A stretch of 64,000 nt of DNA, taken from NCBI RefSeq assembly GCF_015832195.1, contig NC_052046.1, positions 18,344,161-18,408,160 of the forward strand, written 5' to 3'. The notes under the pieces were generated by a model, which was not told the DNA's origin, searched no databases, and worked only from the letters and a program-made list of their open reading frames with translations. Below are positions 13,801-26,900 of this stretch, in pieces (positions within the stretch are counted from its first letter, which is position 1; each line of letters opens with the position of its first letter). Source of the stretch: Motacilla alba alba. Lineage: Eukaryota; Chordata; Aves; Passeriformes; Motacillidae. A program made the position numbers and the translations under genes.

Positions 13801-16344
13801 GGTGTACATAGTATTTTGCCTGATCCTCTGTAATTGACTTCCTGGATTTTCTTGCAGTAAGAAATTATTCAAAAGTTTCACTATCTTACACACTTTTGGA
13901 TAATGTGGCTAATGCAGGCACAGGACTGGAAGCCTGAGAGGCTTACCAAGGGCACAGAATCAAAGACTCAGTTCTGAAGCTCAGCCAGGAAGAAACTGAA
14001 GTTGTGCCAGGGTCTGTGGTCAGAGGAGAGTCAAGGGAAGAAAGTAATAAGTATGGAGAGCCGAGAACTGTTTATGTAGAAGGTCAAGTTGCAAGGGCAA
14101 GAATCAGTGTTTAAATTAAGAAAGTAAATCAATAACTGAAAAAGAATAAAGATAGCATGAACTAGGCGAGATTGGCATTTTAAAGTTACTGAATTAATTG
14201 TGATGAGGAAATAAGGATGAAAAAAAAGCTTAATAAAAGGTGTAAGTACCTTACCTTAAGGCAGAAAAGACAGTAGGAAGATGAGTTTGTCAAAATTAAC
14301 AGAACTAAAAAAATAGCTGCCATCAGTGTGTGAAGAATTAGTGTATTAAGAACATATGAGAAATGTTTCAACCATGAGAAATTAAAGGAGTGACAGCAGT
14401 CAGTGCAATCTGGATTGGACTAGTGATTTGATTCAGTGCTTCACAAAAACTTAACAGAAAACTTAATTGAAAACACCTCAAAAGAGAGCAGTGTTAAATG
14501 AAAAGAAATTGTCTTCATGTCTGATGGTGACGGCAGGGGGAGCTGCTTGGATGAGAGTGTATGAGAATATGTGGGTATGTGAAACATACTCTCTTCTAAA
14601 AGGCTGTTATGCCAAGTCAAGCTTCACTTTGTGTTAGTGATTGACCCAGGAGATGGAGTAATCTTTTAACAAGTATTGTACTGGCAAAACTCCCTGTGCA
14701 CATTTAACTTCAGTAAGAAATTAATAAGCCCAGAAAATATTTACTAAAACATTTGTGAAAAATCAATTTCCTAACTAAGATTCGCCAGAACGGTAATTAC
14801 TCACAAAGGAGAAATGAGACACCATATCAACTGCAAGAGGAGAAATAGAAGAAAGGTATTAGGTTGCTGCTAAACTAGTCAGTTAAAACATATGAAGAAA
14901 AGTGGAAACCCAGCCAGTATAGCCTTGCATGATATGTTAATGTATTTTCTCAGTTTGGAGTTTAATGCCATTGATTTTCCATTGACATCAGATTTCTGTG
15001 TTGAGATTCCTTTCTTGATCTCATTTAACAACAGCAGCAAAGCTACTGGAAAGGAGAGCTGAGAAATACTGTCTAATTGGTCACAGGGCATAGATCTGCT
15101 CAAAAACCTAAGAACTCTTGACTCTTGAGAAAGTGATGTGAAACATCTATGAATAAGAACTTCAGGTGAAATATTAACATGTCAAAGAGTTCAAAGATGC
15201 AAGAGGAACAGATGCCCACTGCCTCTGATTTCCACCTGGCTGCATAGTGTTGAGTGGAGGAAGAGTTTCTACTTAGGCCTTTTCATCACCAAACGTGGAA
15301 TAAACTGTACTAGAAAAGTTAGAAAGCTGCCTCAGTGTGTATTTAAAATGTGATGTGGTGTCACAGTACTAATATTGATCTTTTCATATACTCACAACCA
15401 AGAACACTGAATAAGAAATAGAAAAATATTCTAAAATAAATAATGGGGATTATTCTGAAGAAGAGAGCAACATGAGTATTTGGAAATAACATATGGCAAC
15501 AGAAGGGTTTAAATAGCACTATTGATGATCTTAATTGTCATAAACCTGAGTATTTTGAGGGTATATTTTCAAGATGAAAACATTTGTTGAGTAGCTAAAA
15601 TGCAGTGACTGCTAGCAGATACATTAAAATTGTGTTGGATATTAGGCTTTGGTATAGCAAGTGTTTAATTTGAAACAATGTAAGCAAGTTGGATACTGAG
15701 ATTAAATAAAATATAATGGGAGGCTGTGTGAAGTTATTTTTCCTTTCTGTGCATTTGGGGACTTCTATGCAGAAAATAACTCATAAAGCCACAGAGTAAG
15801 TCAGATATGAATCCCTTGTGAAAGAGATCTCTGTGGTCTCAAAGGGAAAACAATATGAACACCATGAATTCTGTAAAATTATTCTGCAATGCTGATTAGA
15901 AGTAAAAGAGAACAAGACCTGAGTCCATTTAAAAATACGCTGTTCAGCAGCAAAAACATGCAGAGCTCATGGAAATTAGTGGAAAAAACTATTGGCTTTT
16001 ACAGACATGAAATTAGTTCAGCTGCCTACCTGAAGTAATTCTTGAACTAGTTCAAAAGCAGAATGCCATATGCTTTTTTATGCTCCTTGTTAAGAGAATA
16101 ATCTCTGCATAAGAAGCAAACCAAGGGCACTGAGGCATAAGTCAAGGGGCCAATTATGCCTAAGGCATCTTCACAGCCACTGATGCTGATGATTAAGATT
16201 CTGACAAATCTTGTCCAAAAAGTATTTCTAGCCTGGGAGAGTCTCTGACCAAAGAAGGATCAAGTAGCTTGAGGAAGCAATGCAAATGATTTTTAATGTC
16301 CAAAAAAGCTTAGCAGAAAAAGTGGAAAGTCATTGCTTCATTTA
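7858..16344. other. Intergenic, no gene recognised
   Basis: About 8.5 kb of AT-rich sequence without a recognisable exon, RNA gene or well-preserved transposon. Homopolymer T runs occur at 11275-11290 and 12320-12337. The stretch around 9990-10090 has a balanced, non-repetitive look of the sort found in conserved non-coding elements, but conservation cannot be judged from one genome. Confidence 0.55.
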
Positions 16345-17283
16345 AGTGAATGACACTAGTCTAGGAGCTAGAGGGGCTCATGCACAGAGCTCTAAACTAG
16401 CTTGGAAGGGGGAAAGGGAGAAAACCAGGCTTGCCAGTGATGGTGTGCCAAATCTTGAGGAAATGAGCACTAATGGGAACCCTCAATTTGCTTCACTGTG
16501 TTTTGGCTACAAAGTATCACATGTGGAAGGGTTTCTACACTAATGTGTGCAGGAGACAACAAAGAAGAGGAACTTGAGGCTTTGGCTCACTCCCAGGGAT
16601 TTGGCAAAGGTGAAACCTGGTGGGATGAGTCCTGTGACTGAAGTATCCTGTTGGATAGTTACAGGCTCTTCAGGGGGGATAGTCAAGGCAGAAAAGGAAT
16701 GGAGGTAGCACTGTATATAATGGAAGGGGTAGAATGTATGGAGGTCACAGCTGGCAATAGCACTGTTGAAAACCTCTGGGTAGGAACCAAAGTCCAAATA
16801 AATAATCTGGATGTCATTGAGGGAGTCTACTATAGACCTCTTGGCCAGGACAATAGAACTGATGAATTACTCTATGAGGAAATAAGAGATGCTTCCATGT
16901 TAGAGGCCCTTGTCCTTTTGGATCAATGCGAGGGAATTCAACTTGCCAGAAATCAACTAGGAGTGTTACACGACCTGAGCCAAAAGGTTCCAAAAAAACT
17001 GGATGATAACTTAATTTATGGAACTAGTCCTAAAGGAATTGACTCAGAAAGACGCTGTCCTTGATCTGCTGCTTGTCAGCAGGGGTAGCTGGGCACTGAA
17101 ACAGGCCCTCTCTCCCAGGATAGTGGTCACAGCAGCAGCCTGACAAGAGCTCAAGAAGCATTTGGACAATGCTTTCAGTCACATGGTGTGACTCTCTTGT
17201 GACCTGTGCGGGGCTGGGACTTGGAATTGATGATCCTTGTGAGTCCCTTCCCACTCAGTATATTCTGTTATTCTGTGATTCTA
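16345..17283 (+). mobile_element. CR1 LINE, internally deleted (endonuclease region fused to 3' end)
   Basis: The left part is CR1 ORF2 N-terminal endonuclease sequence. A degenerate TWWD motif is visible near 16620. From 16651 the frame reads DSYRLFRGDSQGRKG, then YYRPLGQD and LVLLD, all CR1 endonuclease landmarks. Near 17053 another frame reads AVLDLLLVSRGS, the end of that domain. The next bases (about 17090 on) are already the CR1 3' terminal region, running to a 'gatgatccttgtgagtcccttcccactcag' tail and TTCTGTGATTCT. The reverse-transcriptase domain, roughly 2 kb in a full element, is missing. Frameshifts show the copy is dead. The left boundary is approximate. Confidence 0.85.
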
Positions 17284-17284
17284 G

Positions 17285-17335
17285 GTGACATCCACTAGCT
17301 CTCTGGGCAACCTGTTCCACTGGTCCACCACTAGA
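17285..17335 (-). mobile_element. Short CR1 fragment, opposite orientation
   Basis: The plus-strand sequence 'ctctgggcaacctgttccac' followed by 'tggtccaccac' is the complement of the conserved CR1 'gtggaacaggttgcccagag' segment. It abuts the 3' end of the plus-strand CR1 just before it, giving a tail-to-tail arrangement. It is too short to assign to a subfamily. Confidence 0.65.
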
Positions 17336-20307
17336 TAGCCAAGCCAATATAGTGTGGCCTACATAAACTAAGCATTCATTCAGCTTATACAGGCAGGATT
17401 CCTTGGGTGAAAAAGTGTAAACAAAGCAAACTGCCAAACTGGGGTCTAAAAAATAGTGTTATACAGCATTTGAACACCAAGTTCAGGATCCTAGAAAAAA
17501 GAAATTGGAGAAAGTCATCATTGAAGGATAATAAGATTAAAATACTCGTGGATTTTTTCCCTCCTGTTATCTCAGTTTCTGGAGGAAAAATCTTCAGCAG
17601 AGAACATTTTGTAGCACCAAATTATATTTGTTAGCACAAGCCAAGACTTTACTTACCTGCTTAATATTTTCTTGTTCACTGCTGCAACTAATTTCCCATT
17701 GGCAGCTATGAGAGAGTCTGTTAAAGGAGATACAGCATTAGAGGTTGAGTTGCAGCCATACAAGGCACACAATAGACAAATATATTTGCTGGACATAATT
17801 ACATATGAGAAGTCAATTCTGATTGCATGGGGTGTATGATAGGTGGATATATTAATGACCTGGCTTACTAATTTGCTGACAATTAAGGTCATGAATATAA
17901 AGAAAAATATTTCATTGTGATCAAGAATACTAATATTAAGCTCCATTTGCATTTCCTGCTGGGTGAGAACATTTAAAGAAGCAGCACACATGATCCAGCA
18001 CTGTTAAATTCAATTTTTTTTATACATGAGATCTATGCTATTGACACTGTTTCCTCAGATAAAGTCATTGAGAAGGGACTTCTCAGCCTCTCCAGCATCC
18101 ATTTGAAAGTATACACAAATGTTTTCTGTTAGCAAATGCAGAAAGAGATAGTAGAGGAAAAGGCATAAGAAGAGTCTGTGAGCAATCTGAAAGAGTTGTA
18201 TCATGATATTAACCAGCTCAGATGTGGCATCACCCTTTACCAGAGCCCTGGGAAGAAGTGGGCAGGAAGGGAATGTGGACGATAAAGACTGTGTTTTAAA
18301 GTATCCTAAAGAAACTAAATTTTCCTGCAGTCACTCCATGAGGCTTAAATAAGTCCAGTCTCTCTTTCCTCAAAACAACTAGGTTTTATGTGACAAAAAT
18401 ATACTGCTATCACTCACGTGTTTATCATACTGTAATGGCTTGGCTCTGACTCAAAATGAGCACCCCTTTTCCTTAGTCACCTAATTATAACCTTAGTCAA
18501 AGTAATTACAGGAGAAAGGTAATTTTTTATATAGTTATATGTATGTAAATAACAAATTATTTGTGTACTCAGTTGTCCTGTCTTCAGGTAAAGTCAGTTT
18601 AAATGATACATAGTTAATAGTATTGTCTTTGTTTTATCAAAAATTTTAGAAAAAAAATTGTGTGATGCCTACATATATATTTTGAAAGATATTGCTGGCT
18701 TTATGCTAGTAGCAATCAATAATTTACTAATCTAGCATAAGTATTAATTTTTTTACCTTAAAACAGACTTCTTTTATAGTTTTTTCTTGTGTGTGCAAGG
18801 GAAAATTTTTAATACTCTCTATAGCTTAATCTTCTTGTCTTCAAGCAGTTGAGATTGTAGTAGATATATAGTACAACTATATTATTATCATATAGGAAAA
18901 TGAACTATAAATAGTTAAATGTTGTGAATCCTCTTTTCTACTTTTGAATTTAGTGCAGATACACAACATTCTGCAGTATAAATATGGCACAGATACTGGT
19001 ATTGTATAATGGAACTGCCAACTCTGACTTCTGTCACTTAAACTTATAACTGCAGTAGTCAGATATGAAATAAAAATACAAATTAAAACCACTACTCAAA
19101 ACTGTTCAAAACAAAATATATGTGGTCTATATGCAATTCTGATTAGCACAGAGAAAAATCTTCCGTACTGAATACACTTTTAGAGCTTAATTCTCAGTGC
19201 TTTTACCGAGGAATCACTGAAGGTGATTATCAGAGAGAGATGTCTTGGAAGATTCATGAGATACCCTAGAGATCATGACTGGAGTTCACCATTTAGGAAA
19301 TATTCGTATGGACTGCATGTTAAAACCCTGGAGTGCAGAGCCAGGGACTTTAGGAAAGTGGACTACTTCAGGCAGATGAAGTAGTCTGAAGTAGCTTTGC
19401 AGGAGCAAAGAAAAGCATATGCTGGGTATTCTTTCATGGAAAAGTGTTATGAAGCATGTGGTACTAGTGTAAGTACTTGGATTTGAACCTGAGTTGGTTT
19501 TACTTATGATGTGTGGCACTTAGAAACTATGTTTGTTGTCAGCTTCAACTGATACTGTTTTGTTCCAGAAAGCATTTAAGATTCTTCTAAGGAATAATTA
19601 TGCAGTCATGAAAAGTTTTTAAGAGCTCTTCTCTCTCCTGGAAATATGTGTAAAGTGCTCACCAGTCTCTGGGAGGGAAAGTTTCTTTCCTTTTTTCCTT
19701 ATTATTCCCCCACCCCTCATCCGCATACACAAAGGCAAACAAAATAAACTTCTGCCTGAAGTCATTGCAGAAAATCAGTTTCCCCTGATTGTGCACTTTT
19801 ACATGAATTTCCAGTGCCTCAGTTGCTCATGATGCCAAAGCATGTGCTTCTCAGTCTCATTGTTATTGAGAGTCTGGGCACTGCACCACTGTGCTTTCCT
19901 GAGCTGTGGAGGCAGGTCGGACGGGTTTCTTGCAATTCTTCCTTATGACCGACCCCTCTTTTGGTAGATATTGTTGCTGCAAATCTAATAGACTATATAG
20001 CAACTTTGTACTGAAGAGTAGGAGCAGGTTCCATCTCTGTGATAAATCTTGACTCTAAAACCAAAAAAGCCACCTCCTTGAATGCTTTTTGGAATGGCTG
20101 ACTCAAGAGCTCCTACATATGTGCAGTGTATTGACTGATACACCTGCTTTTCCTGTATAAAAGGAGCTCCTAATGGCTCTAATCTTCACTTCCTGTTGCA
20201 TTGCTTTTTGAAAGCAGCATTATGTTTGTTCCCTGGGCAAAACCTACTGTTCATGCAGTGAAACTATTCCCATTTGAGAAGCACATTCTGCAAAAGTCAT
20301 GAAGTAC
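17336..20307. other. Intergenic, no gene recognised
   Basis: AT-rich sequence with only short, unrecognised open frames. The one structure that stands out is a perfect 10-bp-stem inverted repeat at 19361-19386. No other repeat family or exon could be supported. Confidence 0.55.
19361..19386. repeat. Perfect inverted repeat, 10-bp stem and 6-base loop
   Basis: GACTACTTCA (19361-19370), loop GGCAGA, then TGAAGTAGTC (19377-19386). A third related copy of the arm, TGAAGTAG, follows at 19387-19394. It could form a small hairpin, but nothing else suggests a structured RNA gene. Confidence 0.8.
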
Positions 20308-20312
20308 ACATG

Positions 20313-20959
20313 TGTCCTGGGGTGACTTTATGATGCTTGTATCCCAGTTCATCTGTTTAGCCCAGAATTAAGTTCTGCACCTTTCAGACTGTTTCTGAGA
20401 GCTGAGGGGGCAGAAGAAGCACAGAGTTTGTTCTCAGGGACTGCACTTGCTCCCTGCATCCTCCTCACAGACTGCGCTCTTGGCAGCATGGACAGATGGC
20501 GGGACAGAGCTCTTCTTTGCTTGAGTTAGTTTTTAGCTAGCTGAGGCAGAGAAGTTCCCCTGACTGTGGCTTTTCTCTTTCTTGAACCTATTTAAACCTG
20601 CTTTGAACACCCAGAAGAGCACTGGCAGCTTGCACCTGGGGCCCACTGGAGTGGGCCAGGTCCTCAGCATTTCCAGTGCTGGAGGACCTGAGCTACAGCC
20701 CACCAAGGGGACTTTCTGAATTTGTCATCTCTTTGGATTGGCAAGAGGTTTTATTGTTTAATTTTTTTTTCTTTTTTTTTTTTTTTCCTTTTTTTTTTTT
20801 TTTTTGTGGTGAATTCTTTGCCTGTTAAGTAAACAGTTTGCTCCCTCTTTCCTCCAAGGAAATATTTTTCCTGAACCACCTGGGGGAGGGGCCACATGAA
20901 TCTGCTTTCTAGGGGGACCCTTTTGGAGGTTTTCTCCCAAATTCACCCTAACCACGACA
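20313..20959 (+). mobile_element. Solo LTR, avian ERVL-like family with TGTCCTGG start
   Basis: The element starts TGTCCTGGGGTGA and ends CCACGACA, with TGTC/GACA terminal inversion. Flanks are ACATG (20308-20312) and TCATG (20960-20964), a 5-bp target duplication with one mismatch. Plus orientation fits a TATTTAAA-like box near 20590 and a degraded polyadenylation region (GTTAAGTAAACAG, about 20825) before the 3' end. A T-rich low-complexity tract at 20762-20805 lies inside. The 'gggggaggggcc' segment and the final 'ggaggttttctcccaaattcaccctaa' stretch are typical of this avian LTR. No internal proviral sequence is present. Confidence 0.82.
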
Positions 20960-20964
20960 TCATG

Positions 20965-23900
20965 ACAGAATTTACATAGATATAGGTCTTAGGCAGAATA
21001 CTAGGTTCAGTCTTCCCATTATTTCCAGTAGAAATGAAATCAATATGTTTAAAAATACATGGAAAAAAAAATATGCTTAGTTACACTCCAAGTGTTTTGA
21101 TACTAGACTTTTAAAATTAAATATAAAATACATGGCTTTTTTGTCATATTTCTTTAAGTAAAAAATAAAGACCATCTGGGTCTAACAGATGACTTCTTCC
21201 TCCAGCTCTGTTCAGAGGAACTCTTTACACTGTCTTCTCACAAGCCATTAGAGCTCAGAGGAATGGTGCCAAAAGACCAGTGCATGAAAGCATGTGTTTG
21301 TCCCATAAATGCATTTTTCCTTCCTCTTGATATAATTCTTTCCTGCATGTCCATAACCAGAGTGTTTGTTGCTATTTTTGCTTGACTGAACTTGTTGTAT
21401 ATTTAAGTAGTTGTCATAGGGCTGGAATGATCTGATACAAAATGAATGATGAATACAAAAAAGTTGATTTTACCACATTCCTTATGTTTCTTGCTTTACA
21501 AGATTTATGGATGAGTAATTATGAAGGTAATCCTAGTGGCAAATTAGATTATCATTTACAAACCTGCATTTCATATTCTTGAAACTAGAGCCATATGACC
21601 TCGTTTTTTTTTTTCTAACTAGATGAGAATATACTGTACTAAAATCTGAGGAAGCACGTACTGCCTAAACTAAATCCTTCTTTTTGAGTGTACCTAAATC
21701 AACAACTTAAGGAGTGGTTCTTAATTTAGAAGAAATTGTAAACACAAACTATCAGGCCCTGCTGGAAGCTAACCAGAATAGCTCAGTGGTAATTTTTGAA
21801 CTGTGTATGCCATAGAGACATTTGTTTTCCTTCTGCCATGCAGAGGAAGTAGCTAGACTTTCATAACTGTTAAAAATAGAATATTCTCTAGAACATTGCA
21901 TTTTTTTAAGTAATAATTTTACTTGTAGTTATTTGAACAGGCAAAATACTGTCTGAAAAGCTATACCAGTGAGTGCTAGAGAATCCAAAGCAAGATTAAA
22001 ATTTATATTGCCAGCACAGCATTAATTGTCATTCCTCTGCATTTTGTTACAGTTACCAGAAATATGGGCAGAAACTTCTCAGAGAATAGAGTTCCATCTG
22101 AATAATTAATTTCTCTTCTTCATCATATATAGACATATGCTTCTTTAGGAGTAATTGTCCACTTATTTTTTTCTGTTATTACTTGTAAGTATTTCACTTT
22201 TGTTGGATCCTAAAATGCACAATTTTCAAATAATACAATCTAATTAATACTGTAATTTTTTTATTCCAACTTTCAGGTATTTTTTCTGTTCCTAACATTC
22301 CTATCAGAGCAGCAACTATGATGAGATAACACTATTATTTTTTCAGAAAAGAAACAGGGACCAAAGGATTTTCTTAAGCCAATGAGTCAGCCTGAAAGGC
22401 AGAATCCAAACCTACTTTCAAGCAAATTTGTGACCAAGATTACACTTCCGTAAAAAGCAGCTTGGCGTTTTGATTGCACTTGTGAGAATGTATGCAGGTT
22501 AGGTTTCAATTAGGAGGTTAAAAAGGAGAAACATGGAAGCTGACTGTAGTGAGAGTTTCTCTGAGTTGTGGCCGTGTAAGGGATCCTTCCCTGAGGATTG
22601 TCTGTTACTCCTCCTTGCTAGGAAATGCTACTGCAGAGGAACAGCTAATGACATTATTTGTGACCCAGCATTGACTCTGGTTGGAAACTGGCCTGTGAAG
22701 TGTCTTTAAATGACACAATGGTTTCTGCAGTGAACATCCAATGTGCGCTCTGTGGCCAGCTGCCAGAATTTTGCTCAGTTCCTTATGCAAAAATCATGAT
22801 GACAGAACTGGGTTCATTTGCAAACCATCCTGTCTTTATCTACCTGCCTTTATGCTCTCATTTTCTGCACAATTTGCAAGCTCCAGAGCACTTGGGACAG
22901 ACTATGCAAACAGACTGATTAATTCCCTTCCTGATTAATTCCTCTGCACCGTCAGCCCTGCATACCAAAGGAGCATGCCCATAGGAGCGCAAAGCACAGT
23001 GAGCTAAACCAAAATACTATGGCTGAACTTTCCCTTATGGTTGTACTCAGGTTTTTTTCATTTTGGTGAGATGTTTAAAATTTTGCCATAAGTAAAAGCA
23101 AGAGAAGGAAACAGACATCCAAAATATGAACATACCAAATAGATTAAGAGGCAGTTGCAGATATTTGAGATATTTGTGATGATTTCTCTGAAACAATGAA
23201 AATATTCCCCTTAAATGGAAATAATTGTGACCTAATGCTGGAGGCTACTGCCAGCTCCCTAGCATGAAAATATACTGCATGTATAACAGGATGACAGGGA
23301 ACTGTGGAAGCATTTAACTCTGAAATAAGGAGTAAAATGCAGATAGATAGACAATATACCATTAATCATGTATGGAATCTACCAACCACTCAACATCTCT
23401 ACTCTGGTGAACAAATTACTACCTGCTTTTGAAGACTCAAGAATAATCATGAAGTTGATCTGACATTAAAGGCCGAGTTGGAGCGCCTTCCTTGGTCTTG
23501 AGTTTCAGCCTAAGTTTTCAGATCTGAGAGAGGGTGTATGCCTCTAACTGAAAGCTAATGAGATCTACAGGGGATCAGCATCTCACAAAATTACATCCTC
23601 ACACTTGACCTCCAGGGGCTTATTCTTAACATCCCTGATGAAATAGGACTGATGTCTGAGTAGGTCTGATGATTGGTGTTTTAAGTACCTATGCAGAATA
23701 GAAAATCAAGCAATAATTCTTTTTCTTACCGAGTCATGCATAGCTAAGGGACCCAAAAATATCTATTAGGTTGTTTCCTGCCACAACAGCCTCTTCTAAC
23801 ACAGCTGCAGAGTATTCATGGGAAGTACTTGATAAAATCACTGTGATATCATGAGCAGCAACTGTGTTTTTGTGTTGAAATGTGTATCAGAGGAGAAAAA

Positions 23901-26900
23901 GCAAGAAAATTTAAATTAATTAGAGCTAGATATGAATATACTTATTTCCTTTCATTTTTATATTTCTGGTGGAAAAATATACGAGCTGACTGCATGTGTA
24001 TTTTTCAACTGTTTCTTCTTTTCACCTTTTTTATTTAAATTAAGTCTATAGTTACTATAGTAAAAAAAAATCTAGGGAAGTGTAGACGAATTAATGAACT
24101 GAAGCTATTTATGTATTTTCCATTAATTACTGGGAGGTTTATGCTGACATCATACTGAGGGAAGACAGACAAGTCAGTTGTAAAATGAATGAACACAGCA
24201 TCCACACATCTCATTGACTGTGTGTATATCTGATAAAACTGGTCAGATTCTTTCTTTAAACAATCAAGAAAGAATCAAGAGTAGGAAAAAAAAATCAGAC
24301 TGCTTGGTTTGAAAGCCTAAACAGCACTGTTTATAGCTTCTAATTCCCTTGACCATTCTGCAAAACCTTAAACATATTAATTCATTACAGAGCATTTGCT
24401 ACTATGCTGTTTCAATGATCCTTTTGGCAGCGCAGAAATTGTTTGACAGGACAAACTGTGTGAAAATTCCTACCAGAGCAGTAGTCCCAGAACCCCTCTC
24501 TCTAGGATGTCTGATTGATCTGAGCTGTGGTCAGCACTGAGCCATCAATGTCGTCCAATGACCATTCAGATTGGTGATGTGGTATATCACAGACCTGACA
24601 AAACTTGGCGGTGTTTAAGAATTTCTCTGCTTTATACAAATTGATGTATGATCTTTTCTGCTATCAGAGCTTCCTCTTGTCTAGGCCAAATCTTGTGAAT
24701 AATGGTATAGAAATTCATGCACAATACAAGAACCATTCTTCTGACATACAGAAAATTTATGTTGATGACCTTTCACCACGAATAGAAGGCCTGTTGCAAA
24801 AGCATTACATGAGCAATACATCTGGCATGTAATTTAAGTGCATTTTAAAAATTTGACTATGCATGCACTGCTAGAAAATATCTCTACAGGTATATGCACA
24901 ACTCCAAGCATGGGCTTTAGTTCCAAAATTTCTATAATCTTTAACCACAATCTGCTCATCATGATGAATACATCACTTTGAACTCCTCTTGAATGGTTTG
25001 CAGACTCCAAGGGTTAAGTCCCTTTTTCATGAAACAACTAAGCAGATTCTTTTAAGATTTTTGAAGTTAGTAACAAAATCTGCGCCAGAGGACATATTAC
25101 CGCCACCTTCAGCTCCAGGTGGCATTATCTCCCTAGCCTGGACAGGTCACTGGACAGGAAGATGTATAATAGTGTGCGTGCTCACATTAGGTGGTGGTGA
25201 GTCAAGAGTTAGATGTTTCTGTTCCTCAGCCCAGGGACCCAGAGCATAGGGAGATGCCTTTAAAGGGAGAAGTGTGAAGTGCCTGTTTGACCTCCACAGA
25301 CCTGAGTGAACCTTACTGCAGACAAGACCATGGTGCTCTGCAATAGAAAGTGAAAATCACAATTTCTCCCTTTTCTACACAGCAATGAAACCATTGCATG
25401 TAGACTGTAGGATGCATGAAACATGATGGTGTATACGGTGCTGTGACCCAGTAGCCGTGACAACAACAGTGCAAAGACAGATTAACCCAATGCTCTTTTC
25501 TATCAACAGCAAAACTGTGATTTATGCTGGTCCTTTATCCACAAAATGAAAAGATGCATTTCAGTTCTATGTTACAGGTCTGGTGGCTGCAGAGTTCAAT
25601 AGTGAATAGTCCAACAGTATCTTCTGTTCTGAGAATCAGAAGTAGTAAAAAAATCCCTGACAGAACTGTTTGCTTGTCTTTGACTGTAATGCAGGCCTGT
25701 CAAGTCTCATGTGATGAGCATCAGACTTGCTCTTTTACCAACTGCTTTCTCATTCCCTACTGTGGCAACTCCAGTTCATGCATCAGCAGTATGCTGTCAT
25801 GTGGCCTGACATGTGAGTCTGGTCTGTTGGGATTTTAAGGATTTGCAGAATCTGCCAAAGTCACAAACCCAAGTATCTATACAGCAGTGAAGAATCTTCA
25901 TCTGTTGCAAATACAACATGGTTTACCTCATGACAAGGTTCTACGTACTTTATCTGTCTTCTAGCCTGACAAGAACTCCCCATAGATTTTTTTTCAATAG
26001 CTGTATATTGGAGATCTGTGCTTGACACAGATCTTGTCTCAGTGCCAAATCCACTATCAATTTCTAGCTTAATTTCAGAACCTTATTTCGTTAATTTATG
26101 CTTGGCTTCATGATGAAATAATGTTTAAAACTGGAAAGAAACATTCCTGAGGTCTCTAATCACCATTTTCTTGCTCTCTGCATTTCCTGTTTACCTAGTC
26201 AAAAGATCTCATACTTTTTCTTTTTAAAGAAATATCTAACAAAGGCATACCACAACATTTACTTTTACAATCATAAGCCAGATTTGAGAACATGACAGAC
26301 TGAGCGCGAGTGAATGACCTTTATTGCTTTGTGAAATACTCGTGACTCCCTTTTTTTCCTGTTCTCTGCATCCAAAGTCCAATCTCAGGATAAGCTAAAT
26401 GGCATGCTGGAGTAAAACAAACACTGTTTTCTAAAAGGCAGCAGAAAAAAAAAAGAAAGCTATTTGACCTTATGGAAGAGAACATGACAGAAAACATTGC
26501 CAAGTAGTACTGATCTTTCATAATAGTTAGAATTATGCACCTAGTAAGAACCTTTATTTTCTTAAATCAAAAATTGAAAGTATTTGTATGTTGACCTAAG
26601 AATTACAAGAAAGGAACTATGATCATTAGTTAACTGTCTTTGCCTTATTATTCTCCATATTAACTCAGATTTCTTCTACTTTTGAATCTCACTAACTTGC
26701 TAATATTACAGCATGGGCAAAACTTTGAAAGTTTTGAAAGCATAGAGAATATTTGATCCCAATATATGCACTGAACTTGTTAAGTCACATTGCATCCGTG
26801 TTATCTTATGTAGACCTCTAGTGCAAAACTGAGAAACAGCTTTGTTAATATTCTCCATCATTTCAGAGTTCATGCATTCAAAACAACTCACTTGGTTACA

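Noticed and set aside
25524..25838. 104-codon open frame with a cysteine-rich C-terminal half
   Set aside because: Cysteine spacing matches no family I know, there is no signal peptide, and no promoter or splice signals stand out.
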